A stretch of DNA of 40,054 bases, taken from Chlorobaculum sp. (GTDB taxonomy: Bacteria; Bacteroidota; Chlorobiia; Chlorobiales; Chlorobiaceae). The notes beneath the pieces were generated by a model. It was given only the letters and a program-made list of their open reading frames with translations. It did no database searches and was not told where the DNA came from. Shown in pieces: positions 31,628 through 40,054 of this stretch (its first letter is position 1; each line of letters opens with the position of its first letter). Where the stretch lies: assembly GCA_013334855.1 (NCBI GenBank), contig JAAXWU010000006.1:1-40054 (forward strand), read 5' to 3'. The translations under genes and the position numbers were made by a program.

Positions 31628-32742
31628 TATTTTGCCGGATATGCTTCGATTAGAATGTCTTCGCCGATCCGCTGGAGTCCGGCGAAGCTGAGTTTGACGG
31701 CGCAGTCGGGATGCGCCACGTCGAGCGGGCCGAAGCTCGCCAGACCGTCGCCGCCGAAGAGCTTTGGCGCGATGAAGATGAGGTACTTGTCCACGAAGCC
31801 CGCCCTGACTAGCGCCGCCGACAGACGGCTTCCGCCCTCAGCCATCACCGAGAGCACGCTCCGCTGGTGCAGCTCCGCGAACACCTGCGCGAAATCGAGT
31901 CCGCCGCCGGAGCCAGCGACCGTCACCACCTCGATGCCCCGCGCTTCGAGCTGGCTGACCAGACAATCTTCAGCCTCGTCCCTGAGCGCAAAGACGAGCG
32001 TTTTCGCTTCGCCGTTGAAAATCCGCGCCTCGACCGGCGTCTGAAGCCGACGGTCGAGCAGTACGCGCAATGGCTGACGACCCTCGCAATGGCGCACGGT
32101 CAGCTCGGCGTTGTCGGCCATCACCGTCGAAGCGCCGCACAATACAGCATCGTAGACGCTGCGCAGGCGGTGTACTTCGCGCCGCGACTCATCGCCGGTG
32201 ATCCACTTCGACGCGCCGAGCGAGGTGGCGATCCGCCCGTCGAGGGTCTGCGCGGTCTTGAGCGCAACGAAGGGACGCCCCTTGCGGTGCGAGGTCATGA
32301 ACGCCTCGTTGAGCCGCTCCGACTCCGCTTCGAGCACGCCAACCGTCACCTCGATTCCGGCGTCGCGAAGCCTGGCGATCCCTTTGCCCGCCACCTTTTC
32401 GTGCGGATCGAGGCAGCCGACGACCACTTTCGGGATGCGTTTTTCGACGATCAGGTCGGCGCAGGGGGGCGTCTTGCCGTAGTGCGAACACGGCTCCAGA
32501 TTGACGTAAATCGTCGAGCGCGGGAGCCGCGACGTATCCTCGACCGACGCGATGGCGTTGACCTCGGCGTGCGGGCCGCCGTACTGCCGGTGCCACCCCT
32601 CGCCGATGACGCACCCGTCGTGCACGATCACCGAGCCAACCATCGGATTCGGACTCACGCACCCCGCCCCGCGCACGGCAAGGTCAAGGCAGCGCTGCAT
32701 GAACGCCCGCTCTTCCGCCGATATGGTCTCGTTACCTGTCAT
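31627..32742 (-). CDS. ribD: Riboflavin biosynthesis bifunctional deaminase/reductase
   Basis: [66 protein letters not shown]. Confidence 0.96.
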   Translation of the reverse strand: MTGNETISAEERAFMQRCLDLAVRGAGCVSPNPMVGSVIVHDGCVIGEGWHRQYGGPHAEVNAIASVEDTSRLPRSTIYVNLEPCSHYGKTPPCADLIVEKRIPKVVVGCLDPHEKVAGKGIARLRDAGIEVTVGVLEAESERLNEAFMTSHRKGRPFVALKTAQTLDGRIATSLGASKWITGDESRREVHRLRSVYDAVLCGASTVMADNAELTVRHCEGRQPLRVLLDRRLQTPVEARIFNGEAKTLVFALRDEAEDCLVSQLEARGIEVVTVAGSGGGLDFAQVFAELHQRSVLSVMAEGGSRLSAALVRAGFVDKYLIFIAPKLFGGDGLASFGPLDVAHPDCAVKLSFAGLQRIGEDILIEAYPAK

Positions 32743-32760
32743 AAAACCGGATTTGTTCTT

Positions 32761-33285
32761 TCAGCACGATTCAGCGCTCACCTGCACCAGCCGGATGCCC
32801 GACAGCCGCAGCAGTTCGGCGATGTGCTCGATTTTGTAGGGTTTGTCGTAATAGATCGTTTTGATGCCCACGTTGATGAGCACCTTCAGGCAGTGGATGC
32901 AGGGACTGGCCGTGATGTAGATGTCGGCGTCCTTGATCGACACGCCGTGCTTGGCGGCCTGCGCGATGGCGTTGATCTCGGCGTGGATGGCGTTGACGCA
33001 GTTCTCCTCGACCGTGCCGTCGGGATGGGTGCTGCGGTAAATCTTGCAGTTGATCTCGTTGCAGTGCGGCAGGCCGGAGGGTGCGCCGTTGTAGCCGGTC
33101 GAGAGGATGTTGTTGTCGCGCACGATCACCGCGCCGATGTGGCCCCGCGTACAGGTGGCCCGGCGTGAAATGAGGTGCGCCACGCTCATGAAATATTCGT
33201 GCCACCCAAGCCGCCTCTCCTGCCCCGGCTGATCGCCCGCGCCCGACGCGCCGCAGCAGCAGCCGCTATTGCCTTCTTCGTGCAT
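32761..33285 (-). CDS. dCMP deaminase-family protein
   Basis: [36 protein letters not shown]...[10 protein letters not shown]...[16 protein letters not shown]. Confidence 0.93.
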   Translation of the reverse strand: MHEEGNSGCCCGASGAGDQPGQERRLGWHEYFMSVAHLISRRATCTRGHIGAVIVRDNNILSTGYNGAPSGLPHCNEINCKIYRSTHPDGTVEENCVNAIHAEINAIAQAAKHGVSIKDADIYITASPCIHCLKVLINVGIKTIYYDKPYKIEHIAELLRLSGIRLVQVSAESC

Positions 33286-33564
33286 AAGCGTAGAATTGAT
33301 ACATTGAACCAGATATTTTATCCCTTCGGCAATTATAACTAATATTTGCGATTAACCTCAATCGTCACTCTGATCTCGATGTGTCGGGCGAAAAATCCAT
33401 CACCTGTTGCTCAACTGGAAGATGGTTTCTTCATTCCGCTACGCTTCATTCAGAATGACAGTCCCGGAATCGTGATGAATTGCGACATTTGATTTCCGGG
33501 GTTATCATTGATTGTCATTAAATAAAATAGAGTAAAGAAAGCGCCCGCGCAACCGTCAAACCTT

Positions 33565-35193
33565 ATGCTCCGCAACTACTTCACGCTTTACCACGCAGCC
33601 GCCGAGTTGCACCAGCGTCTTGCGGGGGGCTACCTCTTTGAAATCCACTCGCAGCAGAAAAACGAAATCACCCTCGCCTTCATCACGCCGGAAGGCGAGC
33701 ATTTGCAACTCATCGTCACCGTGCGCTCGCCGCGCTTCTCGCTATTCACGCGGGAGGGGCTGAACCGCAAGAGCCGCAACACGGCGGGCATCATGAGCCA
33801 CCTGAATGAACGGCAAATTACAGGCGTCGTGATCTCGCCCGCCGACCGGCAGATGAGCTTCTTTCTCGACGACGGCCACCGCCTCGTGCTTCGGATGTTC
33901 AGCGCGGAAACCAACATGCTGCTGGTGCGCGACGGAGTGATCGTCGATGCCTTCAAGGATGGGCGGAAACTCGAAAACACGCCATTTGCCGAAAAAAGCG
34001 ATGACGTACCATATTTCCGGGCCCTCGACCAGCTCGCCAGCGATGCCGGAGTGTTCCGGCAAAAGCTCGAAGCGAGCGGTAGCGACGAGGCGCTCGACCA
34101 GCGCCTGCTCTCGATGCTGCCCGGCTTCGACCGCAAACTCGTCCGGCGGCTCCTCGCGATTGCTGAGGGCGACGCGCCGGAGCAGCTCCACAACGCTTTC
34201 GTGACGATCTTCTACGAGCTGGCTTCGCCCACCCCCTGCGTCATCGAGAAGCCCGGCGAGCCTCCCGCCTTCTCGCTCTTCGAGCCTGCGGCGGGGGAGG
34301 AGGCTGTGGCCTTCGAGAGCGTCATCGAGGCGCTGAACCACTACAGCCGCAAGATGTATCGCTACCAGCACGTGCAGGAACGCGCCGGAGCGATGCGGCG
34401 CGAGCTGGCGTCGAGAATCGGCAAGCTCGAAAAGGAGCTGAACGCAAGCGCCGGTCACGATCCCGAGGAGGTTTCGCGGCGCAACGAGCGCTACGGCCAC
34501 CTGCTCACCGGAGCCATCGGCACGGTCGAACCTTCATCGGGCACGGTGAGGGTGCCGAACCTCTTCGAACCCGGATCGCCGGATGTGGTCATTCCCGTCA
34601 AAACAGGACTCACTATTCAGGAAAATGCTGCATGGTACTTCACGCAGGCGACGAAAAACCGCAAAAAAGCCGCGGCGCAGAAACTCCGCCACGCCGAACT
34701 TCAGACGGAACTCGACGATCTCCAGCGCAGAGTCGCCGGACTTGACGAGGCCGACTCCCCCGACCGGCTGCAGAAGGCGCTTGAATCCGGCAAATCCTCC
34801 GGTAGCCGTACGTCTGACAAAAGCCGGACAGCGAAGGAAAAAACGCCGCGATTCAGGACGATTCCGATCACCGACAACATCACACTCTACATCGGCAAGA
34901 ACTCCGCCAACAACGAGCAGCTCACCTTCGGCTTCGCCAAACCCGACGACATCTGGCTGCACGCCAGAGGCGCATCGGGATCGCACTGCATCCTGAAGGG
35001 CGCGGCCATGCACAACGCCTCGGAGATCCGCCGCGCCGCCGAAATCGCCGCCTGGCACTCAGCAGCGAAACACTCCGAACTCGCGCCGGTCATCTGCACC
35101 CAGAAAAAATACCTGAAAAAAGACCGCAAAACCCCCGGCAACGTTATTATAGAACGAGAGCAAGTGCTGATGGTCAAACCTATAAAAGAGTAG
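33565..35193 (+). CDS. NFACT-family protein (RqcH-like, fibronectin-binding A domain protein)
   Basis: NFACT-N start, coiled coil, NFACT-R domain DDIWLHARGASGSHCILKG...AAEIAAWHSAAKHS...VICTQKKYLKK. Confidence 0.9.
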   Translation: MLRNYFTLYHAAAELHQRLAGGYLFEIHSQQKNEITLAFITPEGEHLQLIVTVRSPRFSLFTREGLNRKSRNTAGIMSHLNERQITGVVISPADRQMSFFLDDGHRLVLRMFSAETNMLLVRDGVIVDAFKDGRKLENTPFAEKSDDVPYFRALDQLASDAGVFRQKLEASGSDEALDQRLLSMLPGFDRKLVRRLLAIAEGDAPEQLHNAFVTIFYELASPTPCVIEKPGEPPAFSLFEPAAGEEAVAFESVIEALNHYSRKMYRYQHVQERAGAMRRELASRIGKLEKELNASAGHDPEEVSRRNERYGHLLTGAIGTVEPSSGTVRVPNLFEPGSPDVVIPVKTGLTIQENAAWYFTQATKNRKKAAAQKLRHAELQTELDDLQRRVAGLDEADSPDRLQKALESGKSSGSRTSDKSRTAKEKTPRFRTIPITDNITLYIGKNSANNEQLTFGFAKPDDIWLHARGASGSHCILKGAAMHNASEIRRAAEIAAWHSAAKHSELAPVICTQKKYLKKDRKTPGNVIIEREQVLMVKPIKE

Positions 35194-35257
35194 GCAATTG
35201 ATAATGCATAATTGATAATGGATAATGGATAATGAAGAATCACTCTTCACTCTTCCA

Positions 35258-35292
35258 TCCCAATAGTCCCAATAGTCCCATAAGTCCCATTT
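35258..35292. repeat. Short tandem repeat (TCCCAATAG/TCCCATAAG)
   Basis: Period-9 copies TCCCAATAG TCCCAATAG TCCCATAAG TCCCAT read directly. Confidence 0.85.
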
Positions 35293-35314
35293 TTTCAAAC
35301 TCTTCCCAATTCCC

Positions 35315-35671
35315 ATGGAAACACACAAGCTCGTCATGCCGGAACACCTGAACCATTTCGGCTTCCTCTTTGGCGGCAATCTGCTCAAATGGATAGACGA
35401 GGTGAGCTATATCGCCGTCACGCTTGACTATCCCGGCTGCAACTTCGTCACGGTCGGCATGGACAACATCAAGTTCAAAAAAAGCATCCGGCAGGGCACG
35501 ATTCTCTGCTTCGAGTCGAAGCAGAACCGCGTTGGCACGACATCAGTGGAGTATATCGTGGATGTCACCCGGGAGGAGATTTGCTCCGGTTGCAAGGAGC
35601 TGGTGTTCACCACCCGGATAACCTTCGTCAGCGTAGATGAAAATGGCAGGAAAAAGGCGATACCGGTCTGA
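35315..35671 (+). CDS. Acyl-CoA thioesterase (hotdog fold, YciA/BACH-like)
   Basis: [35 protein letters not shown]. Confidence 0.88.
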   Translation: METHKLVMPEHLNHFGFLFGGNLLKWIDEVSYIAVTLDYPGCNFVTVGMDNIKFKKSIRQGTILCFESKQNRVGTTSVEYIVDVTREEICSGCKELVFTTRITFVSVDENGRKKAIPV

Positions 35672-36019
35672 TCACTCCTGGGCGTTGTGCGTCCACCGGA
35701 GTGTGCGCGAAATGGCTCTCTGCATTTTGCGGAACCGCCAGATGCCGAACGCGCCGGTGACGATGCCAAGCGGAATGCACGCCACGCCCGCCCACATGAA
35801 CCATACCTTCGTGGCGTAGTGAATGATCGTCAGGCCGGTGATCATCATGGCCACGCCAGAGCGCAGATAGGAGAGCAGCGTACGCTCGTTGGCAAGGAGG
35901 GTGCGGTCGATGGCCAGTTCGTCGCGCAGAATCAGTTCATCGGTATCGAACCGTTCATACGGCGAAACGACTGGGCCTGAATCTTTATCGCCATACAAAT
36001 ACTTCATAATCATGGGCAA
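35672..36019 (-). CDS. DUF202/YidH-like membrane protein
   Basis: LANERTLLSYLRSGVAMMITGLTIIHYA. Confidence 0.88.
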   Translation of the reverse strand: MPMIMKYLYGDKDSGPVVSPYERFDTDELILRDELAIDRTLLANERTLLSYLRSGVAMMITGLTIIHYATKVWFMWAGVACIPLGIVTGAFGIWRFRKMQRAISRTLRWTHNAQE

Positions 36020-36061
36020 AACACCAAAAGGTTAACTAAAGAGTAATCGAAAACATGTAGT

Positions 36062-37387
36062 TCACCGGCCCGATCCGCCCGTCGAGTGACTCAGGCGGTT
36101 GAGCATGAACAGACCGCAGCCGGTCAGGATGAGGTTTGGCAGCCAGACCGCGATGGCCGGTAACAGTACGCCTCTGTCGGCGATCTTCTCGCCGACGATC
36201 ATCAGCACCCAGTAGAGCACGAAAAAGAAGAGCGAGAGCGCCGCGCCCGCGCCGAATCCCCCGCGCCGCGCCATGACGCCGAGCGGCGCGCCAACCACGG
36301 CGAAGACCAGGCAGGCGAAGGCCAGCGAATATTTCTTGTGATACTCGACCATGTAGTCGTTGAACGAATCCCGGTTCTCCTGCATCTGCTGGATGCGCAG
36401 CGACAGATCGTCGATCATCGCGTCAACCGTTTCGATGGCGCGTCCGGTCACGGCAGGCGGCAAGGCGGCGGACATGGACGAGCTTACGTCGCGGCGGCTG
36501 CGGATCGTGGCGATCTCCGTTCTCAACTGTTCGATTTCCTTATCGATCGAGCGCTCCGCCACACTGCTTTTCAGATGAAACTCCCTGGCCATCGCCAGAA
36601 GATCGGCAGCCGACAGCTCCTTGCCGCCGCGCCGCCGCTTCTCTTCTTCGGTGCGCTCGAACCCGTAGCCTGTCGCATCGAAAACATAGCGGTTTTTGGC
36701 GAAGACCATTTTCCGGTAGCGATCCATGCGCGGCAGAGTCAGCTCGTGCACCTGTCCATCTTCAAGCGTCAGAATGAGATAGCGATAATCCGACGAGAAC
36801 TGGATACTCCCCCGCGCCGCCAGAATCACCGTGCGCACATTGGGGCGTCCGCGATCGTAGAGCACGATGTCGTGAAGCTCTCCGGTCGAGTTGTCGATCT
36901 CCTTCACCATGATCGAGTAGCCCTTGATCACGTCGGAGAAGGCGTTCTTGTCGATACCGAGTCCGGGCTTCAGGCGGGTAATATCGGCGAAAAGGGCGTT
37001 GGCCTTGTAGTTGGCCTCGGGCATCATCACGTTATTGAAGCGCTCCATCAGAAGCGAGAGGCCAAGCGCAGCCAGCAGCACCGGCGCGACGAGTCGGTAG
37101 ATCGAGATGCCGCCGGAGCGCATCACCGTCAGCTCGGAGCTGTTGGTCATCGCGCTGAAGGCCATCACTGTGGCGACCAGCGCCGCCATCGGCACGGCCA
37201 GCCCGACCATCCAGGCCGACTGCAACGCGACCACTTCGATGATAATACCGAAATCGAGCCCTTTGCCGATCAGCCGTTCGAGAAACTTGGTGAGAAAGGA
37301 GAGAATGAAGACGAACATGATCGTCACAAACGCAAAGAAGAACGTACCGAGATGCGCTTTGAGAATGTACCGATCCAGAATTTTCAT
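36062..37387 (-). CDS. LptF/LptG-family (YjgP/YjgQ) permease
   Basis: MKILDRYILKAHLGTFFFAFVTIMFVFILSFL...ELTVMRSGGISIYRLVAPVL...PLGVMARRGGFGAGAALSLFFFVLYW. Confidence 0.92.
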   Translation of the reverse strand: MKILDRYILKAHLGTFFFAFVTIMFVFILSFLTKFLERLIGKGLDFGIIIEVVALQSAWMVGLAVPMAALVATVMAFSAMTNSSELTVMRSGGISIYRLVAPVLLAALGLSLLMERFNNVMMPEANYKANALFADITRLKPGLGIDKNAFSDVIKGYSIMVKEIDNSTGELHDIVLYDRGRPNVRTVILAARGSIQFSSDYRYLILTLEDGQVHELTLPRMDRYRKMVFAKNRYVFDATGYGFERTEEEKRRRGGKELSAADLLAMAREFHLKSSVAERSIDKEIEQLRTEIATIRSRRDVSSSMSAALPPAVTGRAIETVDAMIDDLSLRIQQMQENRDSFNDYMVEYHKKYSLAFACLVFAVVGAPLGVMARRGGFGAGAALSLFFFVLYWVLMIVGEKIADRGVLLPAIAVWLPNLILTGCGLFMLNRLSHSTGGSGR

Positions 37388-37867
37388 CGAATGCCGTTTT
37401 ATCCGTATACGTTGCGCCCTCCATTCCGGAATGCGAGTCGCTCACAATATACAGCGGAACCCTTTGAGTGCAATAGCTTCCGCCTGATCGGCCACCGCGA
37501 CCAGCATGCCTATCCATGACTGCGTTCTGATCATGCGCCGCCCTGAACCGCGAATCCGGTTACAAGCCGTTCGACCACAGTGGAAGCAAACGGGCGAGAT
37601 GCCAGTCAGCTCTTGCGCGGGCCTCCTTCATCGACCTGCATCCCGTTCTCCTCGAACGCCAGTCACGCGCCCTCTTCCCCCGCTGACGGGGATTAGGCAT
37701 GACCGCCTTGGCCGAGCCGAGAATGTCACGCGACAGCAATCCATTGAAGCGCTTCATGGTATGCTCAGGATCAACACCGGTGTAAAATTCAGATGGAAAC
37801 GTATATTCCCGCCGTCCGTCGTGTGACGGGCGAGTATACTTTTGAACCGATAAATCGATTAACGATA

Positions 37868-38041
37868 ATGGAGATCATGTACAAACAGAAGGCGGAACCC
37901 GGCAAGCAGTGCCAGGAGTGCCAGAGCTTTACCGTCAACCCCGCCAACTCTGCCGCAGGCGCCTGCTTCGGCAAGGACGTCGTGGCTGAGGGCGGCTGCA
38001 TGTTTTTCAAGGCTAAGGAAACAGGTGCCGAAGCGAAATAA
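37868..38041 (+). CDS. Small cysteine-rich protein, HiPIP-like spacing
   Basis: [52 protein letters not shown]2C-X14-C-X10-C. Confidence 0.6.
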   Translation: MEIMYKQKAEPGKQCQECQSFTVNPANSAAGACFGKDVVAEGGCMFFKAKETGAEAK

Positions 38042-38155
38042 ATTTCGCCAAAAGGCAGGATTTATTACGCCATCCGCCTCCTGATTCAAGCGCCGCGCAT
38101 TCTCGAAGTCACTCAAGACCTGCCGGTGGATGAACAGGAAATAATTGAATAGACA

Positions 38156-38199
38156 GGGTCTCCGGGAGGAGATGAATAACTTCCGGAGACCCTTTTTTT
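38156..38199 (+). terminator. Rho-independent terminator
   Basis: GGGTCTCCGG ... CCGGAGACCC followed by TTTTTTT. Confidence 0.85.
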
Positions 38200-38679
38200 A
38201 TCGAGGCGTTCACGATAAGCAGTACGATCTACTGTATCGCGATATCGATTGCTCAGGCTATCCTGAAAGATCACGGACGGTTAACCCAATCAAAATACCT
38301 CATCTTTTCTGAAAATACTTTATCGAACGCGGCATCATCGAATGGGTAAACGAAGTGGTCATTGCGCGGGAAAAGGGTTATGCTCCTAATCTGAGCGATT
38401 TGGCATAAAAAGCCCTCAATCAAGAGGATAACGCGTTATTTCGTAATGGGTAACCTCGAAAATCACTATTTGGATCAACACCACCCGGCAGGAGGAGGGC
38501 GGCATGGCTAACAGGAGCAGGAATCAGCACATAAAGAAAACCGGCATTCAGGCAATGATTCCGACCAATGGGATCAGGGCCTTCGTTCTATTTTTGCCGA
38601 ACGGCACTGAATAAATACTTATTTTCGTAGCTTGAAGGATTACCAGAGGAATACCTGATTGCTTAACTCTGCGCATACC

Positions 38680-40054
38680 ATGAAGAAAAAGGCAAGTATC
38701 CGGCATTCGAAAAGTGAGCCGGGCGACAGTGCTCACCAGCAACAGCCATCGATCGCGTTTCCGGTCATCGGTATCGGCTCTTCGGCCGGTGGGCTGGAGG
38801 CGCTGGAACTGTTCCTGAAAAATGTTCCCGCCCCCTGCGGCATGGCTTTTGTGATCGTGCAGCATCTCGATCCGACCCATAAGGGCATAATGGTTGAACT
38901 GCTTCAGCGAGTCACCTCGATGCCGGTCGCCCAGGTCACCGATCGGGTGAAAATCGAGGCCGATCACGTCTACGTCATTCCTCCGAACCAGGATATGACG
39001 ATACTGCACGGCCACCTGCATCTGCTCGATATGGTCAAACCGAGAGGGCTGCGCTTGCCCATCGACTTTTTTTTCCGCTCGATGGCCGACGACCTGCAAC
39101 AGCACGCTATCGGCGTGATCCTGTCGGGCATGGGTTCGGACGGCACGCTTGGCCTCCGCGCCATCAAGGAGAAGGGCGGAAGCGTTTTCGTGCAGGATCC
39201 GGCCTCCTCGAAGTTCGACGGGATGCCCCGAAGCGCCATCGATGAGGGGCTGGCCGATGTTGTCGCGCCGGTCGAAGAGATTCCGATGAAGATTGTCGCC
39301 TATCTGAAGCATCTGCCGATCCTGAGCCTCGCGTCCGCAGTGGCTGAAAACCGCTCGCAAAGCTCCCTTGAAAAGGTGGTCATTCTGTTGCGTTCACAAA
39401 CCGGTCACGATTTTTCGCTCTATAAAAAAAATACGGTGTACCGGCGTATCGAGCGACGTATGGGAATACACCAGATTGAAAAGATCACCGACTATGTGCG
39501 GTTCCTTCAGGAAAATCCGCATGAGATCGAGCTCTTGTTCAAGGAGCTGCTGATTGGCGTGACGAGCTTCTTTCGCGATCCGGCGGCCTGGGAGGTTCTG
39601 AAGAACAAGGCCATTCCGTCGATTCTCGCAAGCCGACCCTCCGGCGGAGTGCTTCGGGCCTGGGTTGCGGGGTGCTCCACCGGAGAGGAGGCCTATTCGC
39701 TGGCGATTGTCTTCAGGGAGGTCATCGCGACCCTCAAGCCGACTGGCGCGTTCAAGCTCCAGATATTCGCGACTGATCTGGACAAGGATGCTATCGAAAA
39801 GGCGCGTCAGGGACTCTATCCGCCCAATATTGCGGCAGATGTTGCGCCGGAGCGCCTCAAGCAGTTCTTCGAGAAAGATGAGCGGGGCTTCAGGATTACC
39901 AGGGATATTCGGGAGACCATCGTTTTTGCGCCGCACAATGTGATCATGGATCCGCCCTTCACCAAGCTCGACATTCTGATCTGCCGCAACCTCCTTATCT
40001 ATATGGAGCCGCAACTTCAGAAGAAGCTGCTGCCGCTCTTCCATTACAGCCTCA
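38680..40054 (+). CDS. CheB-CheR fusion protein (methylesterase/methyltransferase), 3' end beyond window
   Basis: GIGSSAGGLEALELFLKNVP, VIVQHLDPTHKG, GVILSGMGSDGTLGLRAIKEKGG then LLIGVTSFFRDPAAWEVL, RAWVAGCSTGEEAYSLAI, CRNLLIYM. Confidence 0.95.
   Translation, partial: MKKKASIRHSKSEPGDSAHQQQPSIAFPVIGIGSSAGGLEALELFLKNVPAPCGMAFVIVQHLDPTHKGIMVELLQRVTSMPVAQVTDRVKIEADHVYVIPPNQDMTILHGHLHLLDMVKPRGLRLPIDFFFRSMADDLQQHAIGVILSGMGSDGTLGLRAIKEKGGSVFVQDPASSKFDGMPRSAIDEGLADVVAPVEEIPMKIVAYLKHLPILSLASAVAENRSQSSLEKVVILLRSQTGHDFSLYKKNTVYRRIERRMGIHQIEKITDYVRFLQENPHEIELLFKELLIGVTSFFRDPAAWEVLKNKAIPSILASRPSGGVLRAWVAGCSTGEEAYSLAIVFREVIATLKPTGAFKLQIFATDLDKDAIEKARQGLYPPNIAADVAPERLKQFFEKDERGFRITRDIRETIVFAPHNVIMDPPFTKLDILICRNLLIYMEPQLQKKLLPLFHYSL

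Noticed and set aside
31867-33168. 433 aa + strand ORF across ribD and the dCMP deaminase gene
   Set aside because: Spans two well-supported reverse-strand genes; shadow ORF.
36338-37519. 393 aa + strand ORF opposite the LptF/G gene
   Set aside because: Histidine/arginine-rich antisense frame; reverse-strand gene is clearly real.
38310-38407. Short open frame YFIERGIIEWVNEVVIAREKGYAPNLSDLA*
   Set aside because: Protein-like but too short and lacking a start or family; not supportable as a gene.

Overview
The window looks like a chromosomal segment of a green sulfur bacterium (Chlorobaculum/Chlorobium type). This rests on protein character, including a CruA-type lycopene cyclase next to LigA and GSB-style dispersed repeats; no database was searched. 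Housekeeping genes form most of it: a DapA-family aldolase, a ynbE-ydbL-ydbH-like envelope operon, a LolD-like ATPase, cruA, ligA, pdxJ, an rdgB-like gene, uppP, an APC permease plus sensor kinase, glnK-amt, ribD, a dCMP deaminase, an NFACT/RqcH protein, a thioesterase, an LptF/G protein, and a CheB/CheR fusion running off the right end. Between them lie gene graveyards. These include: (i) a HicB antitoxin with an internally deleted, frameshifted HicA; (ii) a diverged inverted duplication of the convergent uppP-3'/mazF junction flanking pdxJ-rdgB-uppP, with decayed mazEF, peroxiredoxin and LOG-family fragments; (iii) a stack of restriction/defence relics at about 25.2-28.9 kb, comprising a type III Mod N-terminus, a nuclease-DUF2075 helicase pseudogene, an EcoRII-C-like fragment and a type III Res C-terminal nuclease fragment. 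Just after this stack is a ~1.1 kb ORF-free region. It holds a compact, strongly structured candidate ncRNA (~29650-29880) whose stem order resembles my recollection of HEARO/omega RNAs, but with no adjacent nuclease gene. That is the best candidate for something undescribed. No tRNA, rRNA or CRISPR array was recognised.
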